Part shown: positions 1 to 7,735 of the stretch, piece by piece
How positions within the stretch are numbered: position 1 is the stretch's first letter
Layout of the letters: every line of letters begins with the position of its first letter
Source of the DNA: Catillopecten margaritatus gill symbiont
GTDB lineage: Bacteria > Pseudomonadota > Gammaproteobacteria > PS1 > Pseudothioglobaceae
Assembly (NCBI GenBank): GCA_037956075.1
Contig: CP138327.1
Coordinates: 992,001 to 1,056,000, forward strand
Direction: 5' to 3'
DNA length: 64,000 nucleotides
Program-made: the position numbers and the translations under genes
Notes under the pieces: model-generated
Seen by the model: only the letters and a program-made list of their open reading frames with translations
What the model was told of the DNA's origin: nothing
Databases searched by the model: none

Positions 1-48
1 ATCTGCCTGTTGTTTTGAGGTTTTAAGTGTCATTTGCATCCAATCCAT
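1..48 (-). CDS. Partial 5' end of a gene, possibly ribosomal protein L11 methyltransferase (prmA)
   Basis: Sixteen codons are visible before the window edge, starting at an ATG at 46-48 and reading MDWMQMTLKTSKQQAD. The pattern M-x-W-x-Q followed by a beta-strand-like stretch and Thr resembles the start of PrmA enzymes, which trimethylate ribosomal protein L11. The match is too short to prove this. The gene would be divergent from the TusE/DsrC-like gene, with about 100 bp between the two starts. No strong ribosome binding site is seen. Confidence 0.35.
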   Translation of the reverse strand, partial: MDWMQMTLKTSKQQAD

Positions 49-113
49 AAGAAGGAAATTATACCGAATTTTAATTCCACATAAAAACCAAGTAAATAAA
101 TCAAGTAATACAT

Positions 114-143
114 TATAATAGCCGAATTATTACACTATTAGGA
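114..143 (+). promoter_or_regulatory. Promoter -10 box and RBS of the tusE/dsrC-like gene
   Basis: A perfect TATAAT lies at 114-119. An AGGA ribosome binding site lies at about 140-143, a few bases before the ATG at 150. The -35 region near 91-96 is weak. The placement fits a single promoter for the small sulfur-carrier gene, divergent from the gene at the left edge. Confidence 0.5.
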
Positions 144-149
144 ATAAAA

Positions 150-440
150 ATGGCACTAGAAAGAACAGGAAATGGATATTTGGTTGATCCAACTATTTGG
201 AGCGAAGAAATTATGCATGAAATGGCAAAAGAAGACGATCTTGAATTAACAGAAAGCATGGTGATACAAATTATGGCCGCACGAGAATATTTCGCTGAAA
301 ACTCATCAGTCCCACCAATTAGAACTTTTTCAAAAGTTGTTGGTATTGACAAAAAAATCTTATTTAAGGAATGGCTAACGGGTCCAATGAAGCCAATCAC
401 AAAATATGGTGGTATGCCTCAGCCTACTGGTTGCGTCTAA
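150..440 (+). CDS. tusE: TusE/DsrC-family sulfur carrier protein
   Basis: A 96-residue protein of the DsrC/TusE/DsvC family. These are small cytoplasmic carriers that accept persulfide sulfur on a C-terminal cysteine. The C-terminus ends in the family signature P-x-P-T-G-C-V, with the carrier cysteine as the second-to-last residue. In true DsrC, which works with DsrAB sulfite reductase, a second cysteine lies 11 positions upstream. Here that position is Thr, so the protein resembles TusE or a DsrC paralogue. TusE takes part in 2-thiolation of tRNA wobble uridine. No dsr or tus neighbours are present. The stop codon is followed within 9 bp by a perfect 35-bp palindrome, which belongs to the adjacent RAYT unit. 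Confidence 0.85.
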   Translation: MALERTGNGYLVDPTIWSEEIMHEMAKEDDLELTESMVIQIMAAREYFAENSSVPPIRTFSKVVGIDKKILFKEWLTGPMKPITKYGGMPQPTGCV

Positions 441-448
441 ATTCACAC

Positions 449-483
449 CATTTTACACCCACGCCCGGCGTGGGTGTAAAATG
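449..483. repeat. REP-like palindrome, left flank of the RAYT gene
   Basis: Two perfect 17-bp arms (CATTTTACACCCACGCC and its complement) are separated by a single C. A near-identical palindrome with the central base inverted occurs at 1160-1190, on the other side of the transposase gene. The two copies are therefore in inverted orientation. It may also act as a transcript end for the upstream gene, although there is no U-tract. Confidence 0.85.
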
Positions 484-485
484 AC

Positions 486-1151
486 TTAAAACTCAAAGTC
501 ATCTGAAGTTAAGAATACATGCTTATTTTCGGCAAAATGAATAGAGGAATTTTTAGTATCTACCTTATATTGCTCTAGAGATCCAGCTTCGTTGATAATG
601 CTATCAATTGCCTCTTTATCGCAAATATATTCCCCTAACTCTGTACCTAAATATTCAAAAATACTGGATTTTACCAATTGCTCTTTTGGGTTAATTTCAT
701 GATGTTTGTAATTTAGATTGACATAGCTTGACACACTAGGCAATGCATAATCGCCACTAATATGAGTCGCTTTAAACCTACCTTGAAATAAAGCCCCTGT
801 TCTTTCGTGTTTTTGATTGAACAACTTAACATAAGAACTTCCGAGCCTTTGCATAAACTTTGAAATACCATCATCGGACTGCTGCTGTAGTAATAAATGA
901 AAATGATTGGGTAGCAAACAATAAGCAACAATCTTAACTAGCTGCGTTTGATTTTCCAGATTTTTATTTTGTCTTTTCTCTCTCCTGCACATACGAAACG
1001 CATTGCTGGTGTTGGTATTATTCAAATCTTGTAAACGGTTAAAGAAAAAGTATAATTCATCTTTATTGGTAAAAATAGTGCGTTTATCCACACCACGATT
1101 AAAAACATGATAATACTCACCATTTACTAATTGTATCTTTCTGATCGCCAT
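486..1151 (-). CDS. REP-associated tyrosine transposase (RAYT, Y1/HUH family)
   Basis: A 221-residue single-domain Y1 transposase related to IS200 TnpA. The HUH metal-binding motif is present in the stretch PNHFHLLL. The later segment SSYVKLFNQKHERTG plus LFQGRFK holds the probable catalytic tyrosine and matches the RAYT signature. RAYTs cut and join REP palindromes in single-stranded DNA. A longer reading frame begins at 1193, but its first codons run through the palindrome at 1160-1190, so the internal ATG at 1151 (MAIRKIQ) is preferred; the ATG at 1160 is also possible. The gene sits between tusE and alaS and is bounded on both sides by REP-like palindromes, so gene and palindromes look like one unit of about 740 bp. 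Confidence 0.85.
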   Translation of the reverse strand: MAIRKIQLVNGEYYHVFNRGVDKRTIFTNKDELYFFFNRLQDLNNTNTSNAFRMCRREKRQNKNLENQTQLVKIVAYCLLPNHFHLLLQQQSDDGISKFMQRLGSSYVKLFNQKHERTGALFQGRFKATHISGDYALPSVSSYVNLNYKHHEINPKEQLVKSSIFEYLGTELGEYICDKEAIDSIINEAGSLEQYKVDTKNSSIHFAENKHVFLTSDDFEF

Positions 1152-1159
1152 AATACGCA

Positions 1160-1190
1160 TTTTACACCCACGCCGGGCGTGGGTGTAAAA
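1160..1190. repeat. REP-like palindrome, right flank of the RAYT gene
   Basis: The 15-bp arms TTTTACACCCACGCC are separated by a single G. It is the inverted partner of the palindrome at 449-483. It lies just upstream of the likely transposase start and 9 bp from the alaS stop codon. Confidence 0.85.
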
Positions 1191-1198
1191 CAATTAAA

Positions 1199-3790
1199 TC
1201 AAAGAAGGGTTTTGACTGAGGCGAGTGCTGTGTTTAAATTACTTGGGTCTGTGCCGCCACCTTGTGCCATGTCAGGGCGACCGCCGCCTTTGCCGCCGAC
1301 TTGAGTGGCAACATGGTTGAGGATTTTTCCAGCTTGGTATTTATCGGTTAGGTCTTTGGTAACGCCTGAGACTAAGGATATTTTATTGCCGTCAACGGCA
1401 GCCAAGACAATGATGGCGGAGCCGAGTTTGTCTTTGAGTTTGTCGGCGATGTCGCGTAAATCTTTGCCGCTGACGCCTTCGACGATGCTTGATAATAATT
1501 TAACGCCGTTGATTTCTTCTGCTTGATTGATTAAATCATCGCCTTGGTTACTGGCGAGTTGTTTTTGGAATGAGGTGATTTGTTTTTCTAGGTCTTTTTG
1601 GGTTTTGATTAACTGGGCGACTTTTTGGGCGGCTTGGGCATTGTTAGATTTTGTCATTTGTGCGATTTGACTCAAACTGTCTTGGGTTTGGTTGTCAAAT
1701 TGATAGGCATCATAACCCGTAATCGCTTCAATACGACGCACACCAGCGGCAACACCGCCTTCGGAAGTGATACGGAATAAGCCAATATCGCCTAATTGAT
1801 GAACATGTGTACCACCGCAGAGTTCGACTGAAAAATCGTCTTTACCCATGGTTAAAACACGCACTTTGTCGCCGTATTTTTCGCCGAAAAGTGCCATTGC
1901 ACCGTTCTTTTTTGCGGTTTCAATATCGGTTATAGCGGTATGCACTTCGGTGTTACCTAAAATCTTGCGATTAACCATGCCTTCGATTTTTTCGATGTCT
2001 GATTTGACAATGGTTTCGTCATGTGAAAAGTCGAAGCGTAATTTTTCGCTATCCACTAACGAGCCTTTTTGGGTAACAGTTTCGCCCAAAACAGTCCTAA
2101 GTGCGGCGTGCAATAAATGCGTGGCTGAGTGGTTGCGGGCAATGCGCTTGCGAGAGGCTTTATCGACATTTGCTTCAACTACATCGCCGACTTTTAAACT
2201 GCCTTTTTCTAAAATACCGTGATGCTCAAAAGCACCCGATTTTTGTTTTTGTGTGTTGCCGACTTGGAAAATAACATCGCCATTTGACAAAATGCCTGAG
2301 TCGCCAACTTGTCCACCCGATTCACCGTAAAAACTGGAACTTGCCAACACCACAATCGCTTGCTCTCCTGTATTAATACCGTCCACCAACTCGCCTGCTT
2401 GCACAATCGCTTGCACGGTTGAGGCGTTTTCTAATTGTTCGTAACCTAAAAATTCAGTGGCTTCACTAATCGCCACGCCTTTTTGTGTGGTTTTAAAATC
2501 GCCTGCTTGGCGGGCACGGTCTCTTTGCTTGGTCATTTCGACTTCAAACCCTGTCATATCAATGGTTAAATCGTGTTCACGGGCAACATCGGCAGTCAAA
2601 TCTGCGGGGAAGCCGTAAGTATCGTAGAGTTTAAAAATGGTTTTGCCATCAATTTCACTGCCTTTAAGTTGTGCGATTGCATTGGTCAAAATACCCATAC
2701 CTTTGTCCAAAGTCTGTGCAAAATTCTCTTCTTCTCGCTTCAAAACTTTCTCAACATTTGCCAAAGATTTTTTGAGTTCTGGGTAAACTTCTTTGAGTTC
2801 CAACGACAAAACAGGGGCTAAACGATAAAAGAATGTTTTGTTAATCCCAATTTTATGTCCATGACGAATTGCACGACGGATGATGCGTCGTAAAACATAA
2901 CCCCGCCCTTCATTCGATGGAATCACACCATCAACAATCATAAATGCCGTTGAGCGAATGTGGTCAGCAATCACGCGAACTGAAGCGTTATTTTGCTTAA
3001 TATCATCACCTGTCAAGGCAACCACGGCTTTGGTTAAGGCTTTAAAACCATCGGTATCGTAATTATTATTTTTATGTTGCAACACGGCTGCCAAACGCTC
3101 AAGCCCCATTCCTGTATCCACACACGGCGCATCCAAGGGTTTCAAATAGCCATCTTCTTGCTTGTCATATTGGGTAAAAACCAAATTCCAAATCTCGATA
3201 TAACGGTCGCCGTCTTCATCTGCGTGTCCTGGAGGTCCGCCAGCGATGTCATCACCATGGTCGTAAAAAATCTCACTGCAAGGCCCACAAGGCCCCGTAT
3301 CGCCCATTTGCCAAAAATTATCTTTAGCACCACAACGAGAAATGCGACTTTTCGGGAAACCAATTTCATTCACCCAAATATCTTCCGCTTCATCGTCTTC
3401 TTCAAACACACTCACCCACAATTTTTCCTTTGGCAAGCCGATTTCCACCGTCAAAAACGCCCATGCATATTGAATAGCTTCGCGTTTGAAATAATCACCG
3501 AACGAGAAATTACCTAACATCTCAAAAAAAGTATGGTGGCGGGCGGTGTAGCCGACATTTTCCAAATCATTATGCTTGCCACCTGCCCGCACACATCGCT
3601 GGCAAGAAACGGCACGGGTATAGGGGCGTTTTTCCACGCCACTAAATACATCTTTAAATGGTACCATGCCCGCATTAACAAACAATAAAGTTTTATCATT
3701 ATGCGGCACCAGAGAGCTACTCGGTTCAATGGTGTGTCCTTTTGAAGCGTAGAAATCTAAGAATTTTTGTCTAATTTGTGCGGTTTTCAT
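1199..3790 (-). CDS. alaS: Alanyl-tRNA synthetase
   Basis: An 863-residue class II synthetase that charges tRNA-Ala in the cytoplasm. The N-terminal catalytic domain contains GNFSFGDYFK and the motif 3 region GRGYVLRRIIRRA. The C-terminal editing domain has the zinc site formed by HSATHLLH and CGGTHV. The C-Ala region carries the glycine-rich GGKGGGRPDMAQGGG. Length and domain order are normal for the family (about 870). recA/recX, common upstream neighbours, are absent; yciO lies upstream on the same strand with a 38-bp gap. Confidence 0.98.
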   Translation of the reverse strand: MKTAQIRQKFLDFYASKGHTIEPSSSLVPHNDKTLLFVNAGMVPFKDVFSGVEKRPYTRAVSCQRCVRAGGKHNDLENVGYTARHHTFFEMLGNFSFGDYFKREAIQYAWAFLTVEIGLPKEKLWVSVFEEDDEAEDIWVNEIGFPKSRISRCGAKDNFWQMGDTGPCGPCSEIFYDHGDDIAGGPPGHADEDGDRYIEIWNLVFTQYDKQEDGYLKPLDAPCVDTGMGLERLAAVLQHKNNNYDTDGFKALTKAVVALTGDDIKQNNASVRVIADHIRSTAFMIVDGVIPSNEGRGYVLRRIIRRAIRHGHKIGINKTFFYRLAPVLSLELKEVYPELKKSLANVEKVLKREEENFAQTLDKGMGILTNAIAQLKGSEIDGKTIFKLYDTYGFPADLTADVAREHDLTIDMTGFEVEMTKQRDRARQAGDFKTTQKGVAISEATEFLGYEQLENASTVQAIVQAGELVDGINTGEQAIVVLASSSFYGESGGQVGDSGILSNGDVIFQVGNTQKQKSGAFEHHGILEKGSLKVGDVVEANVDKASRKRIARNHSATHLLHAALRTVLGETVTQKGSLVDSEKLRFDFSHDETIVKSDIEKIEGMVNRKILGNTEVHTAITDIETAKKNGAMALFGEKYGDKVRVLTMGKDDFSVELCGGTHVHQLGDIGLFRITSEGGVAAGVRRIEAITGYDAYQFDNQTQDSLSQIAQMTKSNNAQAAQKVAQLIKTQKDLEKQITSFQKQLASNQGDDLINQAEEINGVKLLSSIVEGVSGKDLRDIADKLKDKLGSAIIVLAAVDGNKISLVSGVTKDLTDKYQAGKILNHVATQVGGKGGGRPDMAQGGGTDPSNLNTALASVKTLL

Positions 3791-3827
3791 TTGCGTGCTG
3801 CATTTTCTATAAAATGCTTAATTATAC

Positions 3828-4442
3828 CTATTGAATAAACGAAGTATCGCCTGCACCTTGGCGAATAATTTCCATCCCACCTAATGACAAATCAATCACC
3901 GTGGTTGGCTCGGGCGGGCAATAACCATCGTCAATAATCACATCCACCTGCTTATCCAACGCATCACGCACATCATCAATGTCATAAAAATCAAGCCCTT
4001 CAAGGATTAACGACACGCTCATCAACGGGGCATCTAATAAATCAAGAATGGCTTGCACCACGCTATGTGGGGAAATTCTTAAGCCAATCGTTTTCTTTTT
4101 CGGGTGCAATAATCGCTTCGGCACATCTCGTGTACCTTGCAAAATAAAAGTATAAGCCCCTGGTGATATTTTCTTTAACAAACGAAATGCATTATTGTCC
4201 AATTTTGCATACTCACCAATGTCTGATAAATCCCGCATCATCAAAGTAAAATCGTGTTGCTTGGGTAAACTACGAATTTTACGAATGCGTTCTAAGCCAT
4301 TTTTATTACCCAACGCCGTGCCTAATGCATAGCCCGAGTCCGTCGGATAAGCAATCACCCCACCCCCTTTCAATGCTTCCACTACTTGCTTAATCAAACG
4401 CATTTGTGGATTTTGCGGGTGAATAACTAAAAGTTGTGCCAT
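3828..4442 (-). CDS. yciO: YciO-type protein of the Sua5/YrdC family
   Basis: A 204-residue protein with a complete YrdC-like fold and strong similarity to E. coli YciO (GGVIAYPTDSGYALG, KTIGLRISPHS, PTTVIDL). YrdC/Sua5 members make L-threonylcarbamoyl-AMP for tRNA t6A. YciO is a paralogue with weaker or uncertain activity in that reaction. The ATG at 4442 overlaps the trpH stop by one base (TAATG) and has a GGGGGAG ribosome binding site, so it is preferred to the in-frame ATG at 4457. The trpH-yciO order matches other gammaproteobacteria. Confidence 0.92.
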   Translation of the reverse strand: MAQLLVIHPQNPQMRLIKQVVEALKGGGVIAYPTDSGYALGTALGNKNGLERIRKIRSLPKQHDFTLMMRDLSDIGEYAKLDNNAFRLLKKISPGAYTFILQGTRDVPKRLLHPKKKTIGLRISPHSVVQAILDLLDAPLMSVSLILEGLDFYDIDDVRDALDKQVDVIIDDGYCPPEPTTVIDLSLGGMEIIRQGAGDTSFIQ

Positions 4443-5260
4443 TACCAACTCCCCCATAAAACCTTATCAGTAGGCAAAGATTTTAATCGTCCAATCTGCA
4501 CCCGTTGATTCCCCCAACCATGATAATCCGAACCGCAAGAATACAACAAGTTATGCTCATCTGCCCACTTTGACATCTGCACAATTTCCTCATCGGTGCT
4601 ATGCGCAGTAACGACTTCCACCCCATCTAATCCTGCATTCGATAGATGCGAAAGCATTCTTTGGATTTTAGTATTAGTCATTCGATAACGCAAAGGATGT
4701 GCCAAAACTGCTACCCCACCTGCGGCGTGAATCCACTCAATCACTTCGTCAAATTGTGCCCACTTAGCGCCAACACCGCCAGGTTTTTTGCCTGTTAAAA
4801 AGCGCCTGAATACGGATTTCATATCTTTACAAATCCCCTCTTTAATCAACATTTGTGCAAAATGCGTGCGGGTTATCATTCCACCTTTGGCTAATTCTTG
4901 GGTTTTTTCCAAAGCATTATAAACCCCTGCACCACCCAAACCGCGTGCCATTTTTTCGGCTCTTATTTGACGAAAATCTTGATGTTGTTTCAAACCCGCT
5001 TGCAGAATTGAATTACTTTTATCCACCTTTAATCCAACAATATGAATGGTCATATTACTCCACATCGCTGATATTTCAACGCCATGAATCAAGTTAATAT
5101 TTTGACTATCAGCCTCTTGTTGTGCCTCGTCCAGTCCGTCCGTAGTATCGTGGTCAGTCAGTGCAAACACCTCACATCCCGAATCTTTTGACAGACGCAC
5201 AACTTCACTCGGCGACAAAACACCATCGGAATAATAAGAATGGTTGTGTAAATCAATCAT
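4442..5260 (-). CDS. trpH: PHP-domain phosphoesterase TrpH (RNase AM-like)
   Basis: A 272-residue protein with the PHP metal-binding motifs D-L-H-N-H at residues 3-7, TDHDTTDG near residue 35, and later HPLRYR and SDYHGW. The E. coli homologue (YciV/Rnm) is a 3',5'-nucleotide bisphosphate phosphatase and 5'-3' exoribonuclease that matures rRNA 5' ends. It forms an operon with yciO. The preceding toxin gene stops at 5257, so the two reading frames overlap by 4 bp (ATGA). Confidence 0.93.
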   Translation of the reverse strand: MIDLHNHSYYSDGVLSPSEVVRLSKDSGCEVFALTDHDTTDGLDEAQQEADSQNINLIHGVEISAMWSNMTIHIVGLKVDKSNSILQAGLKQHQDFRQIRAEKMARGLGGAGVYNALEKTQELAKGGMITRTHFAQMLIKEGICKDMKSVFRRFLTGKKPGGVGAKWAQFDEVIEWIHAAGGVAVLAHPLRYRMTNTKIQRMLSHLSNAGLDGVEVVTAHSTDEEIVQMSKWADEHNLLYSCGSDYHGWGNQRVQIGRLKSLPTDKVLWGSW

Positions 5261-5511
5261 TTGTAAACATTTTTCCTATGTTTTATTTTGATAACGGAAA
5301 TGGTTATCTCTTCATCGTTAATACTATACAACACTCTATAATCACCAATTCGATAACGATAATAAGGAGATAAATTGCCGACCAATTTTTTACCCATATA
5401 GGGGTTTTCTAACAACTTGGTTTGAATGATTTTAACAATCTTAGATTGCCAAGTTTTATCAATTTTTTTTAAATCTTTGATGACTTTATCATCAAATAGC
5501 AGTTTATACAT
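5257..5511 (-). CDS. RelE/ParE-family toxin
   Basis: An 84-residue basic protein with the RelE fold signature: N-terminal MYKLLFDDKVIKDLKKI, a helix-rich first half, then the strand block YRYRIGDYRVLYSI and a C-terminal IKHRKNVY. RelE toxins cut mRNA in the ribosome. The ATG at 5511 is preferred because an upstream in-frame start at 5538 adds residues atypical of the family. Its partner antitoxin lies upstream on the same strand, but 55 bp away instead of the usual overlap. The spacer contains a fragment of the type C MITE. Confidence 0.87.
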   Translation of the reverse strand: MYKLLFDDKVIKDLKKIDKTWQSKIVKIIQTKLLENPYMGKKLVGNLSPYYRYRIGDYRVLYSINDEEITISVIKIKHRKNVYK

Positions 5512-5541
5512 TATGGGGCTGTCGAATGTTGAGAGCACAAC

Positions 5542-5562
5542 TTAGGGAATACAGAAAATAGT
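5542..5562. repeat. MITE C fragment between toxin and antitoxin genes
   Basis: Twenty-one bases identical to positions 28041-28061, which are inside MITE C copy 2. The match starts TTAGGGAATACAG. No terminal repeat is left, so this looks like a relic. Confidence 0.55.
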
Positions 5563-5566
5563 ATTT

Positions 5567-5788
5567 TCAATGTTCAACAGCTCCATTAAGTGCCTTTTCT
5601 AACTCATCCACGCTGATAAGATTGCGATTCTCATCCTTGACACGACTTTGTACCTCGTAATAATCCAGCATATCATCCAAATAATTACCTAATGCCTCTT
5701 TCACAAAAAAACTTTTAGGGCGTTTTGTAGCTCCTGCCAAACTGTCTAACTTAAATTGCATTTCTTCATCTAATCTTACAGATAACAT
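5567..5788 (-). CDS. Ribbon-helix-helix antitoxin (RelB-like)
   Basis: A 73-residue protein. The N-terminal ribbon-helix-helix region (MLSVRLDEEMQFKLDSLA, then KSFFVKEAL) should bind DNA. The acidic, helical C-terminal half (residues about 40-73) should bind and block the RelE toxin. It is probably the first gene of the module and represses its own promoter. An AAGGAG-type ribosome binding site lies just upstream of the ATG at 5788. Confidence 0.87.
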   Translation of the reverse strand: MLSVRLDEEMQFKLDSLAGATKRPKSFFVKEALGNYLDDMLDYYEVQSRVKDENRNLISVDELEKALNGAVEH

Positions 5789-5798
5789 TGGTTAACTC

Positions 5799-5835
5799 CT
5801 TTTTTGTATGATATGTATGACAAGTATAACATATT
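5799..5835 (-). promoter_or_regulatory. Possible operator of the antitoxin-toxin module
   Basis: The region upstream of the antitoxin is rich in repeated TATG/ATAT steps. It contains an ATATGT...ACATAT inverted pair with a 12-bp spacer, a form commonly bound by ribbon-helix-helix dimers. The assignment rests only on symmetry and position. Confidence 0.3.
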
Positions 5836-5861
5836 TGTCTTAAGAAGTTATCCTATATAAT
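5835..5861 (+). promoter_or_regulatory. Probable glmS promoter
   Basis: TTGTCT at 5835-5840 and TATAAT at 5856-5861 are separated by 15 bp. The -10 box lies 32 bp before the glmS ATG at 5894. The spacing is short, so the -35 box is the weaker part of the call. Confidence 0.45.
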
Positions 5862-5893
5862 GTGTCCTTATCATCATTAAACAAACTTACTCT

Positions 5894-7735
5894 ATGTGCG
5901 GAATTGTTGGCGGAATTTGTAGAAACAATATCACCTCCCTATTACTCAGCGGACTCAAACGCTTAGAATATCGTGGTTATGATTCAGCAGGATTAGTGGT
6001 TTTAAATAACGATAATACTTTACAGCGTGCTCGTGCAGCAGGAAAAGTGGTTAATCTTGAAAATAGTATTGACTCAGAAATTGTCAATGGCGGGATTGGT
6101 ATTGCTCATACGCGCTGGGCAACGCATGGCAAACCAACTACCAAAAATGCACATCCGCATATTTGTAATGGTGATGTTGGTGTAGTGCACAACGGCATTA
6201 TTGAAAACTTCTTAGAGCTCAAAGCCGAACAACAAGCACAGGGCTATCATTTCACTTCTGACACTGATACTGAAGTCATTGCTCACGCTATTCATCAAAC
6301 ATTGCAAGACTGTGAAACTTTATTAGAAGCCGTACAAAAAGCTGTGCAAACTTTTGAAGGAGCTTATGGTATCGGTGTGATTTCGCCGAAAAATCCAGAC
6401 CATATTGTGGTTGCTCGAAGTGGTTCTCCGTTAGTGATTGGCGTTGGTGAAAAAGGCAATTTTATCGCCTCAGACCAAGTGGCATTGTTGGATGTGACCA
6501 AACAATTTATCTTTTTGGAGGAAGGTGATATTGCTGATATTACTGCAGATTCCATCAATATTTTTGATATAAATAACACACCAGTAGAGCGAGAAATTAA
6601 GACTTCAAAACTCAAAAGTGGGCAGATTTCAAAAGGTAAATATGACCACTATATGCAAAAAGAAATCTTCGAACAACCTCAAGCCATTGCTGACACATTG
6701 GAATCACGCATCACCAAAGACAAGGTATTAACTTCAGCTTTTGGGCATGAAGCAAAAGACATATTTGAAAAAGTAGAGCACATCCAAATTATTGCTTGTG
6801 GCACCAGTTACAACGCAGGTTTGGTGGCAAAATATTGGCTAGAAGACATAGCCAAAATTCCAACACATATTGAGGTCGCCAGTGAATATCGCTACCGCAA
6901 CCCCATTATTTTAGACAATACTTTATTTATCACCATTTCCCAAAGTGGCGAAACTGCCGATACTTTGGAAGCCCTTCGAGCCGTCAAAAAACGCAATGAA
7001 AATATCCACTCACTAACGATTTGTAATAGCGCTGAGTCTAGCTTAACCCGTGAATCCGAACTGACTTTTTTAACCCACGCTGGCGTAGAAATCGGCGTTG
7101 CCAGTACCAAAGCGTTTACTACACAATTAGTTTCACTCGCCCTATTATCTGTTGCTATTGGTAGATGTCACGGGAAGGTGTCAACAGAACAAGAAAAAGC
7201 AATTGTCGATGGACTTAACCATTTGCCAGGCTTGATTAAGAATGCATTAGAGCAAGAGGATCAAATCATTGAACTCGCTAAAACTTTCAAAGATAAGTTT
7301 AACGCCTTATTTTTAGGCCGTGGCTCAATGCACGCCATCGCCATGGAAGGTGCACTAAAACTTAAAGAAATCAGTTATATTCATGCCGAAGCCTACCCCG
7401 CCGGTGAACTCAAACACGGTCCAATCGCTCTAATTGACCAAGACACACCAGTCATCGCTGTTGCTCCAAATGACGAATTATTAGACAAATTAAAATCCAA
7501 TCTACAAGAAGTCAAATCCCGTGGCTCACAAATGGTCGTTTTCGAAGACGAAACCTCTAATGTCACCCCAATGAAGGGATTAACTATTATCCCAATTACC
7601 AAAAACCTTGGTCGCATCACTGCCCCAATCATCTTCACCATCCCTTTACAGTTACTCAGCTACCATGTGGCATTGATTAGAGGTACAGATGTTGATCAAC
7701 CGCGTAATCTAGCTAAGTCAGTCACAGTTGAGTAA
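5894..7735 (+). CDS. glmS: Glutamine-fructose-6-phosphate aminotransferase (isomerizing)
   Basis: A 613-residue enzyme that makes glucosamine-6-phosphate from fructose-6-phosphate and glutamine, the first step to UDP-GlcNAc. The class II glutaminase domain starts M-C-G-I-V-G, exposing the catalytic cysteine after Met removal. Two SIS sugar-isomerase domains follow (CGTSYNAG; SQSGETADT; later LGRGSMHAIAMEGALKLKE). The C-terminus PRNLAKSVTVE is the conserved active-site tail. Length is normal. The 3' end overlaps the convergent TolC-like gene by 14 bp. Confidence 0.98.
   Translation: MCGIVGGICRNNITSLLLSGLKRLEYRGYDSAGLVVLNNDNTLQRARAAGKVVNLENSIDSEIVNGGIGIAHTRWATHGKPTTKNAHPHICNGDVGVVHNGIIENFLELKAEQQAQGYHFTSDTDTEVIAHAIHQTLQDCETLLEAVQKAVQTFEGAYGIGVISPKNPDHIVVARSGSPLVIGVGEKGNFIASDQVALLDVTKQFIFLEEGDIADITADSINIFDINNTPVEREIKTSKLKSGQISKGKYDHYMQKEIFEQPQAIADTLESRITKDKVLTSAFGHEAKDIFEKVEHIQIIACGTSYNAGLVAKYWLEDIAKIPTHIEVASEYRYRNPIILDNTLFITISQSGETADTLEALRAVKKRNENIHSLTICNSAESSLTRESELTFLTHAGVEIGVASTKAFTTQLVSLALLSVAIGRCHGKVSTEQEKAIVDGLNHLPGLIKNALEQEDQIIELAKTFKDKFNALFLGRGSMHAIAMEGALKLKEISYIHAEAYPAGELKHGPIALIDQDTPVIAVAPNDELLDKLKSNLQEVKSRGSQMVVFEDETSNVTPMKGLTIIPITKNLGRITAPIIFTIPLQLLSYHVALIRGTDVDQPRNLAKSVTVE

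Noticed and set aside
449..483. Intrinsic terminator of tusE
   Set aside because: The palindrome has no U-tract and only a one-base centre, and its inverted partner flanks the transposase, so it is classed as REP-like.
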